A model generated the notes under the pieces. The model saw nothing but the letters and a program-made list of their open reading frames with translations. It was not told the DNA's origin and ran no database searches. From positions 5,890,001 through 5,954,000 of the forward strand of contig NZ_CP051774.1 in the NCBI RefSeq assembly GCF_012913485.1: a stretch of 64,000 bases of DNA, read 5' to 3'. The position numbers were made by a program, and so were the translations under genes. Source of the DNA: Luteolibacter luteus. GTDB taxonomy: Bacteria; Verrucomicrobiota; Verrucomicrobiia; Verrucomicrobiales; Akkermansiaceae. Shown here piece after piece: positions 52,001-60,549 of the stretch. The number at the start of each line of letters is the position of its first letter. The stretch's first letter is position 1.

Positions 52001-55000
52001 CCTGGACGACCACGACCAGAAGTCTTCCGTGCCCGGGTCATCGAGCACGTTGGAGACGTTCTGCGAGCCTTCCGGAAGCTCGGTGGTACGCATCCAGTCC
52101 TCGAGCTCGTAGCCCGGTTTCCTCATCTCCTCATTGAACTGCCTGAGGTGGGCATTGACCATCCGGGTGCCGAGACCTGGCTCCGTTTCATTGAACTTCG
52201 CCATCATCGCGAGCGGGCTGCTTCCCACGTTTGGAAACAGATACCAAGGACCCATGTTGCGGATCAGGAAGCCCGACCCGTCATCCGGGGCATACGAGCG
52301 GCTATCGATCTTGGTCTGATACATCCGCGCCGCGGTATGCATGTAGCGGAACGGCTCGAGAACTCCCGACTCCTGGCAGGCTTCGACGATGAGTGGCTGC
52401 TGATAGTTGTAGTCCACCGGGTCCGCCCTGCCGCCCATCCGGGCCTGGCCGGCATTGAGAACGGCTTGGATCTCGTACCAATTGGTGGACTCGTAGGTTC
52501 CGGTCGCGCCGGACTGCCCGAAGAAATTCCGGCTGTTTGCAGGGATCTGCTGGCCCTTGTAGACCTCTTCCACCGCCGCCTGAAAGTGAGGGCCCACCGG
52601 GTAAACCGCGAACGCCGAGGAGATCCACTGGCGCGGTTGAGGATGATCGATCGCGTCAAAGTCGGTGAACAGGTGCGCCTTGTCCTGAAGGTCGAACTCG
52701 TTGGCCCACTCGAAGTTCCTTACCGAGAGGAGGCGCGAAAGGCTGGTCGCCGCGAACTCGCGGGGCATATCGGAAGGCAGGGCCTGCTGCGCCAATCCAT
52801 TCTCCGACCGCCAGTGCTCGTCGACAGTTCCGACGGCGAAGAAGAAGCGGAAGTGCCCATTCATCGTCGTATGCTTGGAGAGATACTCGCCACGGCGTGT
52901 CAGGAGGAACTGCTCCTTCGCCGCGGGGTCCGTCGGCATGGTCAGGAGGTAGTTCCGGAAATCGACAAGCGCCTTGCGCGGGTTGCGCGGCATGTTGTCG
53001 TCGAAGTAGATCGGCACCCCGGGAGTGTAAGTGTCGCCGGTGAAGGCATCCATCGGGTGGACCATGGGCAGCCAGTGCTTCCAATCGGGAAACTGGATCG
53101 CCAGCGGCAGCAGGGTGCTGTCGTAGTTGCCATCGGTATCGAAGAGCGCGTCGAGCTTGTCGTCTCCCATCCCGTTCGGGAAGAGGTAGGGAGCCATGTC
53201 GCTGTCGTTGTCGAGCACCGCGTCCAAGCCGGCGCCGGCGGCCCATTCGTGGATCGGGCGGCTGGCGACTGATGGACCGGGTTGATAGGGCGGGTTCCAA
53301 GGGCGGCCGGCGCGGTCGACGTTGGCAAACCTTGCGGAGAGGGAACGGATGTAGGAGGCGACCTTCTGGCCTTCCAGGGTGGTCAGGTTGTGAAACTTCG
53401 AGCGCTCGATGATGGAGCGATTCGAATAACTGAACATTTCCAGATCCCGCCCGTCCTGAGTGTGGCAATCGGTGCAGGCCGCCTGGATGGTCTTGCGGAC
53501 GGGCAGGTCGTAGCCATACCACCAGCCATTGGTGCCTTCGGCCTTGTAGTGGTTCCAAAGCTGCCGGCCGCGGCCTCCCTGGGCCTTGGTCACCAGATCG
53601 GTGACCCCGCGCCAGATCCGCTCTCCTTCGTCAATGGAGGCCTGGTCCGTGAAGGGCGCTTGCCAAGTCGATGGATCGTCTTCCGCGAAGCGACTAGGCG
53701 GAAGAAGTTTCACGCCGCTCGCGTCGAGCACATTGAAGCGCACGACCCGATAGCCGATGGAGATCGTGTCCGATTCATCGAAGCGGAACTGGATCCGGTT
53801 GAGCCCTTCCCTCAGTCCGTTGGCGGGGATCTTGAATCGGATCGTGTTGAATCCGCCGTGGACCATTCCGCCGCGGGCCATTTCCTGAGCCTGAACCACG
53901 GTAGTCGTGTGATTGAGGGGCAACCAAGGCTCGTCATTGATCCGGATTGAACCCTTGTCCTGATAGGTCAGCGAGTTCACCTGAAACCAGAGATCCTCCG
54001 CAGCCGAGAGCTGGCTGGCATCGAGGTGGAACTGGCGCTCTTCGGTGGTGCCCTCAGCTCCGAGCACTTCCACGGGAAGAACGGCAGGCTTCCACTTGGC
54101 ATTCATCGCCGCCTTCTCCTGCTCCAGTTGGGCTTCGCTGATCTTCGAATCGAAAATCTTCGTCTCGAGGAAATCCCCTTGGAAATGTCGGCCCGCATTG
54201 TCAGACCGTCCCAAGCGGAGTGGCATGCTTCCGGAGAAGTCGCCCGCGGCGAGGGTCCGGAGAAGCGTCTCGTTGTTCTTCGAATTCCAGAACAGATACT
54301 GCCCGGCCACCGCATCATAACGCACCGCATAGAAAACCGTGTCGCCTGCAGTGATTTGTGTGCTTGCCCGTAGGTCCGTTCCGCCGAGGCTGACGACGGG
54401 TTGCCCGGTGCTCGAGGTCCGCATCACAAACCCGGGATTGGGAAAGTCGGAGTCGTTTCCGAGGAGGTCGTTCCAATCCGCGACGAATGCCGAGGGCTTG
54501 AAGGCGAGCAACACCGTGAAGCCGGACTTGCCGGACGCGGCACCGGAGAAGTTCAGCCATGTGTCTTGGCCCGCAGCATTGAAGAGCGACAGGGTCTCGC
54601 TTCCCGTCCGGGCGTTCAGCGCCCGCACGCCGGTTGCAGGATCCGCGGTTCCGGGGAACAGCATGGAGCCGGATTCCGCGGAGGCATTGTTTCCAGAGCC
54701 CGAACGATCCAACCAAGAGGTCAGCGTACTCGCCGAAGTCTGCAAGTCGGCCGGATCTTCCACCGAGAGGTGCTGGATCGGCGCTGATCCCGTCACCCAC
54801 TTTTGTTCCATTCGAAGCGTTTCCTCGCCGAGCTGAGCCGTGGATAGAGGGCGCTCGAACAATTGGACTTCACCGACCACGGCGCTCACACCGACACCCG
54901 CCGCGGTGGCACGTCCGAAATACAGATCGTTTCCGATGCCGAAGTCGCCACGGTTCACCGCAAGGGTCTGAACCTGTTTGTTGCGAGACTCATAGATGCT

Positions 55001-55561
55001 GAGCTTCTGCGCTTCACCGTTGTAAACTACCGCGATCACGACGGTGTCGCCCGCTTGCAGCAAGGCCCCGCCTCCTTGCGAGGATGAAACAGTGGCCGTG
55101 CCCAAGCTCGCGGTGAGTAATCCCGAGGGTGCCAACTGGATGGCAAATCCGGATCCCGCAGGAGTGCTCGTATTTCCCATGACCGCCGCCGTGGAGCCAG
55201 GGAGTGATTTCAGTTTCACTGCCATCAGGGCGGAGAAGCCCTTAGGACGATTCGTTGCGACGGAGAAATCGAGCAGGGTATCCGCTTGCAATGCATTCAG
55301 CAGTTTGAAGCCGCCGGATTGGCTCTGGGAAATCCCGATTCCCAGGTGGCCGTTCCCAAGCCGGACCGGATCCGGAAAAACCGGACTCGCATTGTTAGGA
55401 ATCGCGTCGAGATTGGATCCGGACACGTCGTTCCATAGGAGAACATTCTGCGAAGCGTTGACCTCCACCGATTCAGGGCTTGAGGCGTCCAGCACCACCA
55501 CGGGCGAGCCATGGCAGACGCCGGTGAGAACGATCGCACAGATAGCTTTCTTCAGCTTCAT
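49031..55561 (-). CDS. Giant secreted protein: LamG-like, c-type haem, discoidin / fibronectin III repeats
   Basis: 2,176 residues from the ATG at 55561 (MKLKKAICAIVLTGVCHG, good signal peptide); the frame is open upstream to 55723 but adds a long basic stretch. Order: two LamG/concanavalin-like domains (about 20-235 and 250-470), a beta domain, a cytochrome-like segment with one haem motif CTDCH (about 696-700) followed by a large unidentified region (720-1220), then discoidin (F5/8 C) domains (SARYIRITQTG, WSIHELSVYN) alternating with fibronectin III modules in about 3.5 repeats of 225 residues, and a C-terminal DDGDGIANLWEFLFS module. It probably binds glycans on the outside and may carry electrons; the central domain may be catalytic. 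The haem needs a cytochrome c maturation system, not seen here. Confidence 0.8.
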   Translation of the reverse strand: MKLKKAICAIVLTGVCHGSPVVVLDASSPESVEVNASQNVLLWNDVSGSNLDAIPNNASPVFPDPVRLGNGHLGIGISQSQSGGFKLLNALQADTLLDFSVATNRPKGFSALMAVKLKSLPGSTAAVMGNTSTPAGSGFAIQLAPSGLLTASLGTATVSSSQGGGALLQAGDTVVIAVVYNGEAQKLSIYESRNKQVQTLAVNRGDFGIGNDLYFGRATAAGVGVSAVVGEVQLFERPLSTAQLGEETLRMEQKWVTGSAPIQHLSVEDPADLQTSASTLTSWLDRSGSGNNASAESGSMLFPGTADPATGVRALNARTGSETLSLFNAAGQDTWLNFSGAASGKSGFTVLLAFKPSAFVADWNDLLGNDSDFPNPGFVMRTSSTGQPVVSLGGTDLRASTQITAGDTVFYAVRYDAVAGQYLFWNSKNNETLLRTLAAGDFSGSMPLRLGRSDNAGRHFQGDFLETKIFDSKISEAQLEQEKAAMNAKWKPAVLPVEVLGAEGTTEERQFHLDASQLSAAEDLWFQVNSLTYQDKGSIRINDEPWLPLNHTTTVVQAQEMARGGMVHGGFNTIRFKIPANGLREGLNRIQFRFDESDTISIGYRVVRFNVLDASGVKLLPPSRFAEDDPSTWQAPFTDQASIDEGERIWRGVTDLVTKAQGGRGRQLWNHYKAEGTNGWWYGYDLPVRKTIQAACTDCHTQDGRDLEMFSYSNRSIIERSKFHNLTTLEGQKVASYIRSLSARFANVDRAGRPWNPPYQPGPSVASRPIHEWAAGAGLDAVLDNDSDMAPYLFPNGMGDDKLDALFDTDGNYDSTLLPLAIQFPDWKHWLPMVHPMDAFTGDTYTPGVPIYFDDNMPRNPRKALVDFRNYLLTMPTDPAAKEQFLLTRRGEYLSKHTTMNGHFRFFFAVGTVDEHWRSENGLAQQALPSDMPREFAATSLSRLLSVRNFEWANEFDLQDKAHLFTDFDAIDHPQPRQWISSAFAVYPVGPHFQAAVEEVYKGQQIPANSRNFFGQSGATGTYESTNWYEIQAVLNAGQARMGGRADPVDYNYQQPLIVEACQESGVLEPFRYMHTAARMYQTKIDSRSYAPDDGSGFLIRNMGPWYLFPNVGSSPLAMMAKFNETEPGLGTRMVNAHLRQFNEEMRKPGYELEDWMRTTELPEGSQNVSNVLDDPGTEDFWSWSSRFYEAIPSFVQMGTDPVELNSLLSWCSRAWPYISWEAARNQWYATASRNSSNASRALDGVIGTRWDTGQSQANGQWFQLDLLAVRTFDRIVLDQGSSSGDWPRGYRINVSNDGINWGSAVATGVGTSGVTTISFGTRSARYIRITQTGSNGGYWSIHELGLYNAGTKLAPGGAPTGLAGAITQPRQIDLTWQPSTGSGNYNIKRSTNPGGPYTLIASNVASTSYVDAGLQEGTYYHYVVSQGAGTGESPDSIELRMMTADGRLDASGWVASASRNSSTAGNAIDRTIETRWTTGQGQTSGQWFRLDMLSARSFNRITLNQGSSVSEWPRGYQIHVSNDGTNWGSVIASGAGATGLITIDFPTQSARYIRITQTASNSSNWSIHELSVYNVGVTVPPNATPTGLLATAIYHKQIDLTWQPATGSGSYNVKRSTNPGGPYTLIASNVLATSYVDTGLEGSTSYYYVVSQGSGTAESPNSAELSVTTTNGRLDQTGWLASASRNTSNAGRAIDLTISTRWDTGQAQVPGQWFQLDMLTARTFDKIVLDQGTSANDWPRGYQVHVSNDGINWGIPVATGVGTSGITTITFAPQSARYIRITQTGTVAGLYWSIHELSIHHLGAGAPSNATPTGLVASATHHRQIDLAWQPAAGSGSYNIKRSATQGGPYTLIASNVLSTSYVDTGLEPSTYYHYVVSQGTGTGESPNSAELRVTTTDGRLDSTGWLASASRNTSNAGRAIDRTISTRWDTAETQRPGQWFRLDMLAVRSFNRITLDQGSSANDWPRGYEIHVSNDGVNWGSPIVSGTGAAGLVTIDFPTQSARYIRITQTGTVAGLYWSIHELEVYNIQPPPTQPSLPVGMAGWIARFEVTDQTQTGDDDGDGIANLWEFLFSATPPFQPLDPTINDSGALNQSASVDVSGHMRLHLTVPNIFPEGLSVRVQGSNDLINWGPVATDGGIDADNGDGTSTRVWTQINPTGSDAAMRFMRAEVIED
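49475..51870. repeat. Tandem DNA repeat of about 680 bp inside the giant gene
   Basis: The discoidin plus fibronectin III unit recurs at the DNA level. The word 'tggatgctccagt' or a close variant marks unit starts near 49480, 50172, 50855 and 51534, i.e. every 680 bases or so. Copies remain very similar over long stretches, for example around the GATCCGGATGTA words, which suggests recent or ongoing homogenisation. Copy number could vary between strains and could be miscounted by short-read assembly. Confidence 0.8.
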
Positions 55562-56289
55562 GCGAATTCCATCCCGGTGCCGGACATAGGAGATGCGCCG
55601 GCCATTTCCGCTGGACCAACGCTCGCTGCGAACGAGGAATTTCATTGCGTGGGTTTTCTTGGGTTTACCACTATCTGGAGGATCATCTGCAAAGAGGATG
55701 ACCCATTCTGTTAATAATCGCATATTTAACGAATTTCGGAATCATGATAGTCCCCAAAGCGGGGACAGATAACTGAACGCTGAAACGCGTTTGGGTTCTC
55801 CGTATTCAGGATCTCCGACCGTCGGAAGAGCGGCGGCCACTTCCGCCTTGCTCGGCCCTCCGGACCGTCGGACGGTGCTCCAAGCTTGGCGAAAGCGCAT
55901 CTCTCGCTCGCTGCGAAGGCCCTATGGATTACTGGTGGTAGTCACATAGCCAGCGTCCCATCCAGCACCAGCTGCCCGAAGTCGTTGGGCTTCGCAACTC
56001 CGGCACGCAAGCCAGTCGCTTAGTCCGGCATTAGGTATCATGAGACTTCAGCTCTCGACCCATGCCTGCTATGGGCCGGGCCCCAGATTCATCACCGAAC
56101 TGCGGGTGGCAGAATGCGGAAGCTCAGAGATCCACCCGACGAGCTACATTCGCCCCACGCGTCGTACTCGCAGGTCGCTACGGTTTCCAGTGCTTGGTCT
56201 AACAAAAACTTGGCATCAATCCAATCGAACCCGGGAGGCGGTGTTGCAGCCTCCGGTGAGGGGGTGCCACAGGTCTGCCAAACCGATGG
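55562..56289. other. Gene-free stretch upstream of the giant gene
   Basis: About 730 bases between the start of the giant secreted gene and the end of the DUF1080 gene, both on the minus strand. No credible coding frame was seen. The 10-mer GACCGTCGGA occurs twice (55817-55826 and 55863-55872), each inside a small palindrome (TCCGACCGTCGGA at 55814; ACCGTCGGACGGT at 55864). These may be regulator sites, but they lie about 250-300 bases upstream of the start codon. The part nearest the gene (55690-55740) is AT-rich and may hold the promoter. Confidence 0.4.
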
Positions 56290-57441
56290 TCACCTAAGTT
56301 CCTTGAGGAAGAGGTTGCGGAACTCAAGCCCGTCACCGGCGTGCTCAAGCGTGATCGCTCCTTGCTCGGGCATTCCTGTGAGATCAAGGTCCTTCCGGAT
56401 CACTTGGCCGTTCTGCTCCACACTCGCCGTCTTACCATCGAGGGTGATGAAGAGACGGTTCCACTCGCCGGGCTTGTTGGCCGAGGCGCTGGCGACGACA
56501 GGCAGGTTGCGTATTTTTATCAACGGACGATCGGCAGGGATCTGCTCCTTCGAGCGCCAGTCGATGCATAGCACGCAGTCTCCGAATTCCTTCTCGGAGA
56601 CGAGGGGACTTGCCGACGCCTCCTCGCTGGACTTGGCGGTAAAGGCCACGCCATCGGATGACCATGCGAGTTCGTTGGAACTGCGCCATCCACCCATGTC
56701 CTTGCCGTTGAAAAGTGGGACGAAGCCCTCGTAGCCGCGAGCGGTCTGCTCGGGTGAAGCGTTCGTGGAGGGGAGTTCCTTGATCCGGATGTTCCTGAAG
56801 TGGCATTCCGTGCCCTCGCTCTCCAGGCAGATGAAGCCCTTGCGGGGGGTGCATTCTTTCCCGGTCGTGACCTCCTTGCCGTTCACCGAGAGACGGATCT
56901 CGCCGTCCTTGCACTCCACCCGGTAGTGGTTCCATTGGGGCGAGGGGAGGGTGAGTTCCTCGGCGGGGAAGCTGCGCACGCCCTGCGGTGCGACCTTGCC
57001 CGTCGGCGTCATCGTCGCACCCCAAATGGGGAAGATGTCACCGTGGGTGGTGAACCAGCGGCTGTTGCCGTCGTTCTTCGCGTAGCCCAGGTCGAGGATC
57101 TGGACTTCGATGCCCCTGGCGTAGGGAACGCCGGGAGCTGGCAGGCCCTCGCCCCAGATGAAGAGGCCGCTGTTGCCGGCCTCCTTCAGGTGCCGCCAGT
57201 CGAGCTCGATGACGAAGTTCTCGTACATCCGTTCGGTCCGCATGAATCCGATCGGCTGGCCGGTGGTGACGATCATCCCGTCCTTCACCGAGAAGGTGTC
57301 TGCCGCGACGTTGCAAGGAACCCATCCGCTCAGATCCTTGCCATTGAAGAGCGGCTTGAACCCGCCGGACTCATCAGCTCCGAGAGTACAAGCGAACGGC
57401 ATTGAGAGCACGATGTAGGAAAGGAGACGAGGCAGGATCAT
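56290..57441 (-). CDS. Secreted 3-keto-disaccharide hydrolase-type protein (DUF1080, two domains)
   Basis: 383 residues with a signal peptide (MILPRLLSYIVLSMPFACTLG). The first concanavalin-like domain (25-225) has the DUF1080 features FKPLFNGKDLSGW, then NSGLFIWGEG, GIEVQILDLGY and a closing ECHFRNIRIKEL. A second, shorter copy follows (FVPLFNGKDMGGW, GLEFRNLFLKEL). Such proteins hydrolyse 3-keto-glycosides made by Gfo/Idh-type dehydrogenases. The second domain lacks the Glu/Asp-rich middle, so it may serve binding. It is downstream of a sugar-isomerase gene, a common pairing. Confidence 0.85.
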   Translation of the reverse strand: MILPRLLSYIVLSMPFACTLGADESGGFKPLFNGKDLSGWVPCNVAADTFSVKDGMIVTTGQPIGFMRTERMYENFVIELDWRHLKEAGNSGLFIWGEGLPAPGVPYARGIEVQILDLGYAKNDGNSRWFTTHGDIFPIWGATMTPTGKVAPQGVRSFPAEELTLPSPQWNHYRVECKDGEIRLSVNGKEVTTGKECTPRKGFICLESEGTECHFRNIRIKELPSTNASPEQTARGYEGFVPLFNGKDMGGWRSSNELAWSSDGVAFTAKSSEEASASPLVSEKEFGDCVLCIDWRSKEQIPADRPLIKIRNLPVVASASANKPGEWNRLFITLDGKTASVEQNGQVIRKDLDLTGMPEQGAITLEHAGDGLEFRNLFLKELR

Positions 57442-57536
57442 GAGCTTTGGAATGGAAATGAAATCCCAATGGGAGGGGAAAGGGTGATCGCATCCGATCC
57501 TCCCTATCTACGCTTTGGTCGATACCCGGCGCTTTC

Positions 57537-58436
57537 TTACGCCATTCCCAGCAGAAGTTTCTTCATTTGGGCGAGGATTTCGCCGCAGGCTTTCGCATCG
57601 CCGCCTTCCACTTCCGCCGTGGCCCAGCCGGTATAGCCGATCTCGCGCAACGCCTTTCTCACCTCGGCCCATTCGACATCTCCTTCACCGATCTTTCCGA
57701 AGCCGCCTTTCACGCCCCAGTCCTTGCAATCCAGCTTCACGATGCGCTTGCCCAGCGTGCGGATCCATTCTGCCGGCTTGCCGAAGCGCTGGTGATTGCC
57801 GATGTCGAAATACGAGCCGACCCAGGGAGAATTGATTTCATCGATGTACTTCGCGAGCTTCTCCGCGGATTGGGCAGGTCCGCCATCTTCGGTGTAGAAC
57901 ATCCGGTTCCACACGTTCTCGATCAGCACATGCACGCCGAGTTCCGCGGCGAGCGGGAGAGCCTTGCGGATTTGCTCAATTGAGCGCGCCCAAGCCACGT
58001 CGTGACTCGTCTTTGCATCGACCACGCCTGGCACCAGCAGAACGGCGGAGCCTCCGACCGCGTGGCTCTCGCGGATCGCGGTGAGGAGACCTTGCAGGCC
58101 CTGCTCGCGGATCTCCTCGGAGGGATCGGAAAGGCGGGTCTTCCAGTGGATGGAGTCCACCACGCCATGGATCGGCAGGCCGGTGGCCTTCGAAGCGGCG
58201 AGGGCTTCCTCCTTGTCCTGTCCGCCGGGGGAGTCGAGCTCCACGCCATCGTATCCGAGTTCCTTCAGCGTGCGGAATTTCTCCTCCAGATTCGCACCGA
58301 AGTTCGCCATCCCGCACTTCAGGGAAAGCTTGATCGGCAGCGGCTTTTCCGCCCCGGTGGCGGCTTCGGCACGGAGGCCAAAGGGCGCGGAGCTAGCAGC
58401 GAAGGCGGTGGTGGCGAGGAATTGACGGCGGAGCAT
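57537..58436 (-). CDS. Sugar phosphate isomerase/epimerase family protein (exported)
   Basis: 299 residues from the ATG at 58436 (MLRRQFLATTAFAASSAPFGL), an export signal with RRQF near the Tat-type pattern; the frame is open to 58595 but without protein character. A TIM barrel of the AP-endonuclease-2 family follows: ELGYDGVELDSPGG, HGVVDSIHWK, HVLIENVWN, WVGSYFDIGNHQ and GDVEWAEVRKAL. Metal-binding Glu, Asp and His are at the usual strand ends. Members epimerise or isomerise sugars or 3-keto sugars. With the DUF1080 protein 95 bases downstream it probably forms a small operon for 3-keto-glycoside use. Confidence 0.85.
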   Translation of the reverse strand: MLRRQFLATTAFAASSAPFGLRAEAATGAEKPLPIKLSLKCGMANFGANLEEKFRTLKELGYDGVELDSPGGQDKEEALAASKATGLPIHGVVDSIHWKTRLSDPSEEIREQGLQGLLTAIRESHAVGGSAVLLVPGVVDAKTSHDVAWARSIEQIRKALPLAAELGVHVLIENVWNRMFYTEDGGPAQSAEKLAKYIDEINSPWVGSYFDIGNHQRFGKPAEWIRTLGKRIVKLDCKDWGVKGGFGKIGEGDVEWAEVRKALREIGYTGWATAEVEGGDAKACGEILAQMKKLLLGMA

Positions 58437-58595
58437 GAGCCGACCTACTGCACAATCTGTCCTGAAATTGCACGAATGATCTGATTCGGTGACAAAATTT
58501 TCGAGGGCGACCCCTATTTTTCCTTCGGACAGGCCCAAGGATGTGGCGAGTTCCGGAGTGGACCTCAAAGGGGAATGGTCAACGGGTGGCCCCAT

Positions 58596-60395
58596 TCACC
58601 TCAGTTCCATCATCATGGCGCTCATGGGGGGAAGCGCAGGCAAGCAGAGTCCATGATCGGGAAGGCTCGCGACGGGTGCGGTTAGCGAAGCATGGCCCGC
58701 AAGCCGATCTTCAAAACGCAGCTCTTTCTCCAAGCCAATCTCGAGCCATCCCAGTGCATGATGCGGGATGATCACGCGGACGTTCTCCAACACCTCGCTC
58801 CCGTGGAAATTCGCGATTACAAGGAATGCCTGCCCGCTCCCGGGATCACGCCTCAGGTAGGCGTAGAGCCAGTGCCCGCTATAAGTCTCGTTGCCGACAC
58901 GTCCGAAAGCGGGGTTCTCCTTGTTGGCGTGATTTAGCCCGTAGAACTCGCCGCGGGTGAAGGCGGGCTCTGCGGTCACGGCGATCAGCCTAGCATACCA
59001 GTCCCGCAACTCCCGCTGCTCTGAGCTCAAGCGACCGCCATCGTAGCGATGTCCATTGATCCACTTCACCAGCTCCGGCATCGACCAGTAGTCGAAGATC
59101 GTGCTGCGCGCATCATCACCGCCGAATCCCTCGCGGCCCTCGGCGGGCTCGCCGACTTCCTGCCCGCTATAGATCATCAGTGGTCCGCGGCCCATGCCGA
59201 AGAGCACCGCAGTGACAGGCCTGCCGACCGCCATTCCAAGGCCACCCCATTCCTTAGGGCTGGCGAGGCGGACCTCATCGTGGTTCTCCGCGTAGCGTAG
59301 CGAGCGATGAAAGCGCGTGCCGGTGAAGGTCAGCTGGTCCAGGTCGTTTGCCCATTTGTTGGATCCATCGTGAAGATCCATCAGGGCGTCGTAGACAGGG
59401 TCGTCGTAGACGGCATCGAAGCCCGCATCCAGGAGACAATCGAGCACCTGGGCCTCGCAAAGCTTCGCGGGATCATTGTCGTAAGCTTCGGCGGAGAAAA
59501 AAACATGCGGGGCCCGAGCGCGGGCGCGCTTCACGGACCAGTGCCAGAACTCCATCGGGATCATGTGGGCCATGTCCACGCGGAAACCATCAACGCCCAT
59601 CGCCTGCCAATAAGCGAGGATCTGATCCATCGTCCGCCAGGTGCTCGGCACTTCATCCGGCGACGCATCGGGGCCGGGGAGATGCGAGGTGTCACGGCCG
59701 CAGGTGAAGTCGTGGCCGTAATTCAGCTTCACGGTCTCGTACCAATCGTGGATCGAGGGTGCCCATGAGATCACGTTGTTCCCACTAACCCGGCCCGCAT
59801 CCGTTTCCATGGGGAAGAGCCCGGTGCAGCCCGGAATGTCGGAGGTGGGCAACCTCAAGGGAGGACCGCCACCGGGATCGGTGGGACGCAGGTAGAAGAA
59901 GTGGTTGTCCCGATGGAAGAAGCAGCCACGGTCGTCATTTGTGCCGAAGGAGAGCTCGGGCCGGACATCGGATTGATAAGAACGGGCGACGTGATTCGGG
60001 ACGAAGTCGATGAGGACCTTGAAGCCGTGGGCATGGCAACGGTCTAACAGATCCTTGAATTCATCGAGCCGTTTCGCGGGATCGATGGCGTAGTCGGGGC
60101 AGACATCGAAGTAATCCTTGATCGCATAAGGACTGCCGGCGAGGCCCTTGAGGATATCCGGAGCATCCGCCGGGCGATCCGGATAGGCGCTGCCGCTGGC
60201 CTGCTCCAGAACCCCGGTGAGCCAGAGATGGGTGAAGCCCATGAGCTTCAGCGAGGCCAAAGCCGCGTCATTGATATCCGCGAACTTCCCGCAGCCATTT
60301 TCCGCCAGAGTGCCATTGATCTTCCGGGTTTCGACCGTATTGCCGAAGAGACGCGGGAGAAGCTGATAGATGACGGGCCGCGGGGATTCGATCAT
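58596..60395 (-). CDS. GH13 alpha-amylase-family enzyme
   Basis: 599 residues from the ATG at 60395 (MIESPRPVIYQLLPRLFGN); the frame is open to 60527, but that part is Ser/Arg-rich. No signal peptide, so cytoplasmic. The four GH13 regions are all present: DFVPNHVA (I), GFRVDMAHM with the nucleophile Asp (II), FFSAEAYDN with the acid/base Glu (III) and YAENHDEV with the third Asp (IV). After the barrel comes a beta-sandwich domain. It acts on alpha-glucans or related sugars; the lack of export suggests use on internal maltodextrin or glycogen. The exact specificity (amylase, trehalose-forming or sucrose-type) is not resolved. Confidence 0.85.
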   Translation of the reverse strand: MIESPRPVIYQLLPRLFGNTVETRKINGTLAENGCGKFADINDAALASLKLMGFTHLWLTGVLEQASGSAYPDRPADAPDILKGLAGSPYAIKDYFDVCPDYAIDPAKRLDEFKDLLDRCHAHGFKVLIDFVPNHVARSYQSDVRPELSFGTNDDRGCFFHRDNHFFYLRPTDPGGGPPLRLPTSDIPGCTGLFPMETDAGRVSGNNVISWAPSIHDWYETVKLNYGHDFTCGRDTSHLPGPDASPDEVPSTWRTMDQILAYWQAMGVDGFRVDMAHMIPMEFWHWSVKRARARAPHVFFSAEAYDNDPAKLCEAQVLDCLLDAGFDAVYDDPVYDALMDLHDGSNKWANDLDQLTFTGTRFHRSLRYAENHDEVRLASPKEWGGLGMAVGRPVTAVLFGMGRGPLMIYSGQEVGEPAEGREGFGGDDARSTIFDYWSMPELVKWINGHRYDGGRLSSEQRELRDWYARLIAVTAEPAFTRGEFYGLNHANKENPAFGRVGNETYSGHWLYAYLRRDPGSGQAFLVIANFHGSEVLENVRVIIPHHALGWLEIGLEKELRFEDRLAGHASLTAPVASLPDHGLCLPALPPMSAMMMELR

Positions 60396-60474
60396 TGCAT
60401 GGAATGAACCAGAGGAAAGGGGCCGGGACAAATCGAATGATGCGGATGATTCGGAGCTTCCGCCGCCTCGCCCC

Positions 60475-60512
60475 CAAAAAAACGTGGGGTGAAGCATACG
60501 CCTCACCCCACG
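60475..60512 (-). terminator. Strong intrinsic terminator for the minus-strand gene at 60550
   Basis: On the minus strand CGTGGGGTGA / TCACCCCACG (10 bp, perfect) with a 10-base loop is followed by a run of seven to eight T. It lies 38 bases after the stop at 60550 and ends the Verru_Chthon A transcript. Confidence 0.9.
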
Positions 60513-60549
60513 GCCACTAGAGAGCACCAGGCTCTTCCTTGCTCATGAA

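Noticed and set aside
51791..53272. Long plus-strand open frame inside the giant secreted gene
   Set aside because: Antisense to clear cytochrome and discoidin segments; composition dominated by Arg/Gly/Val, no motif.
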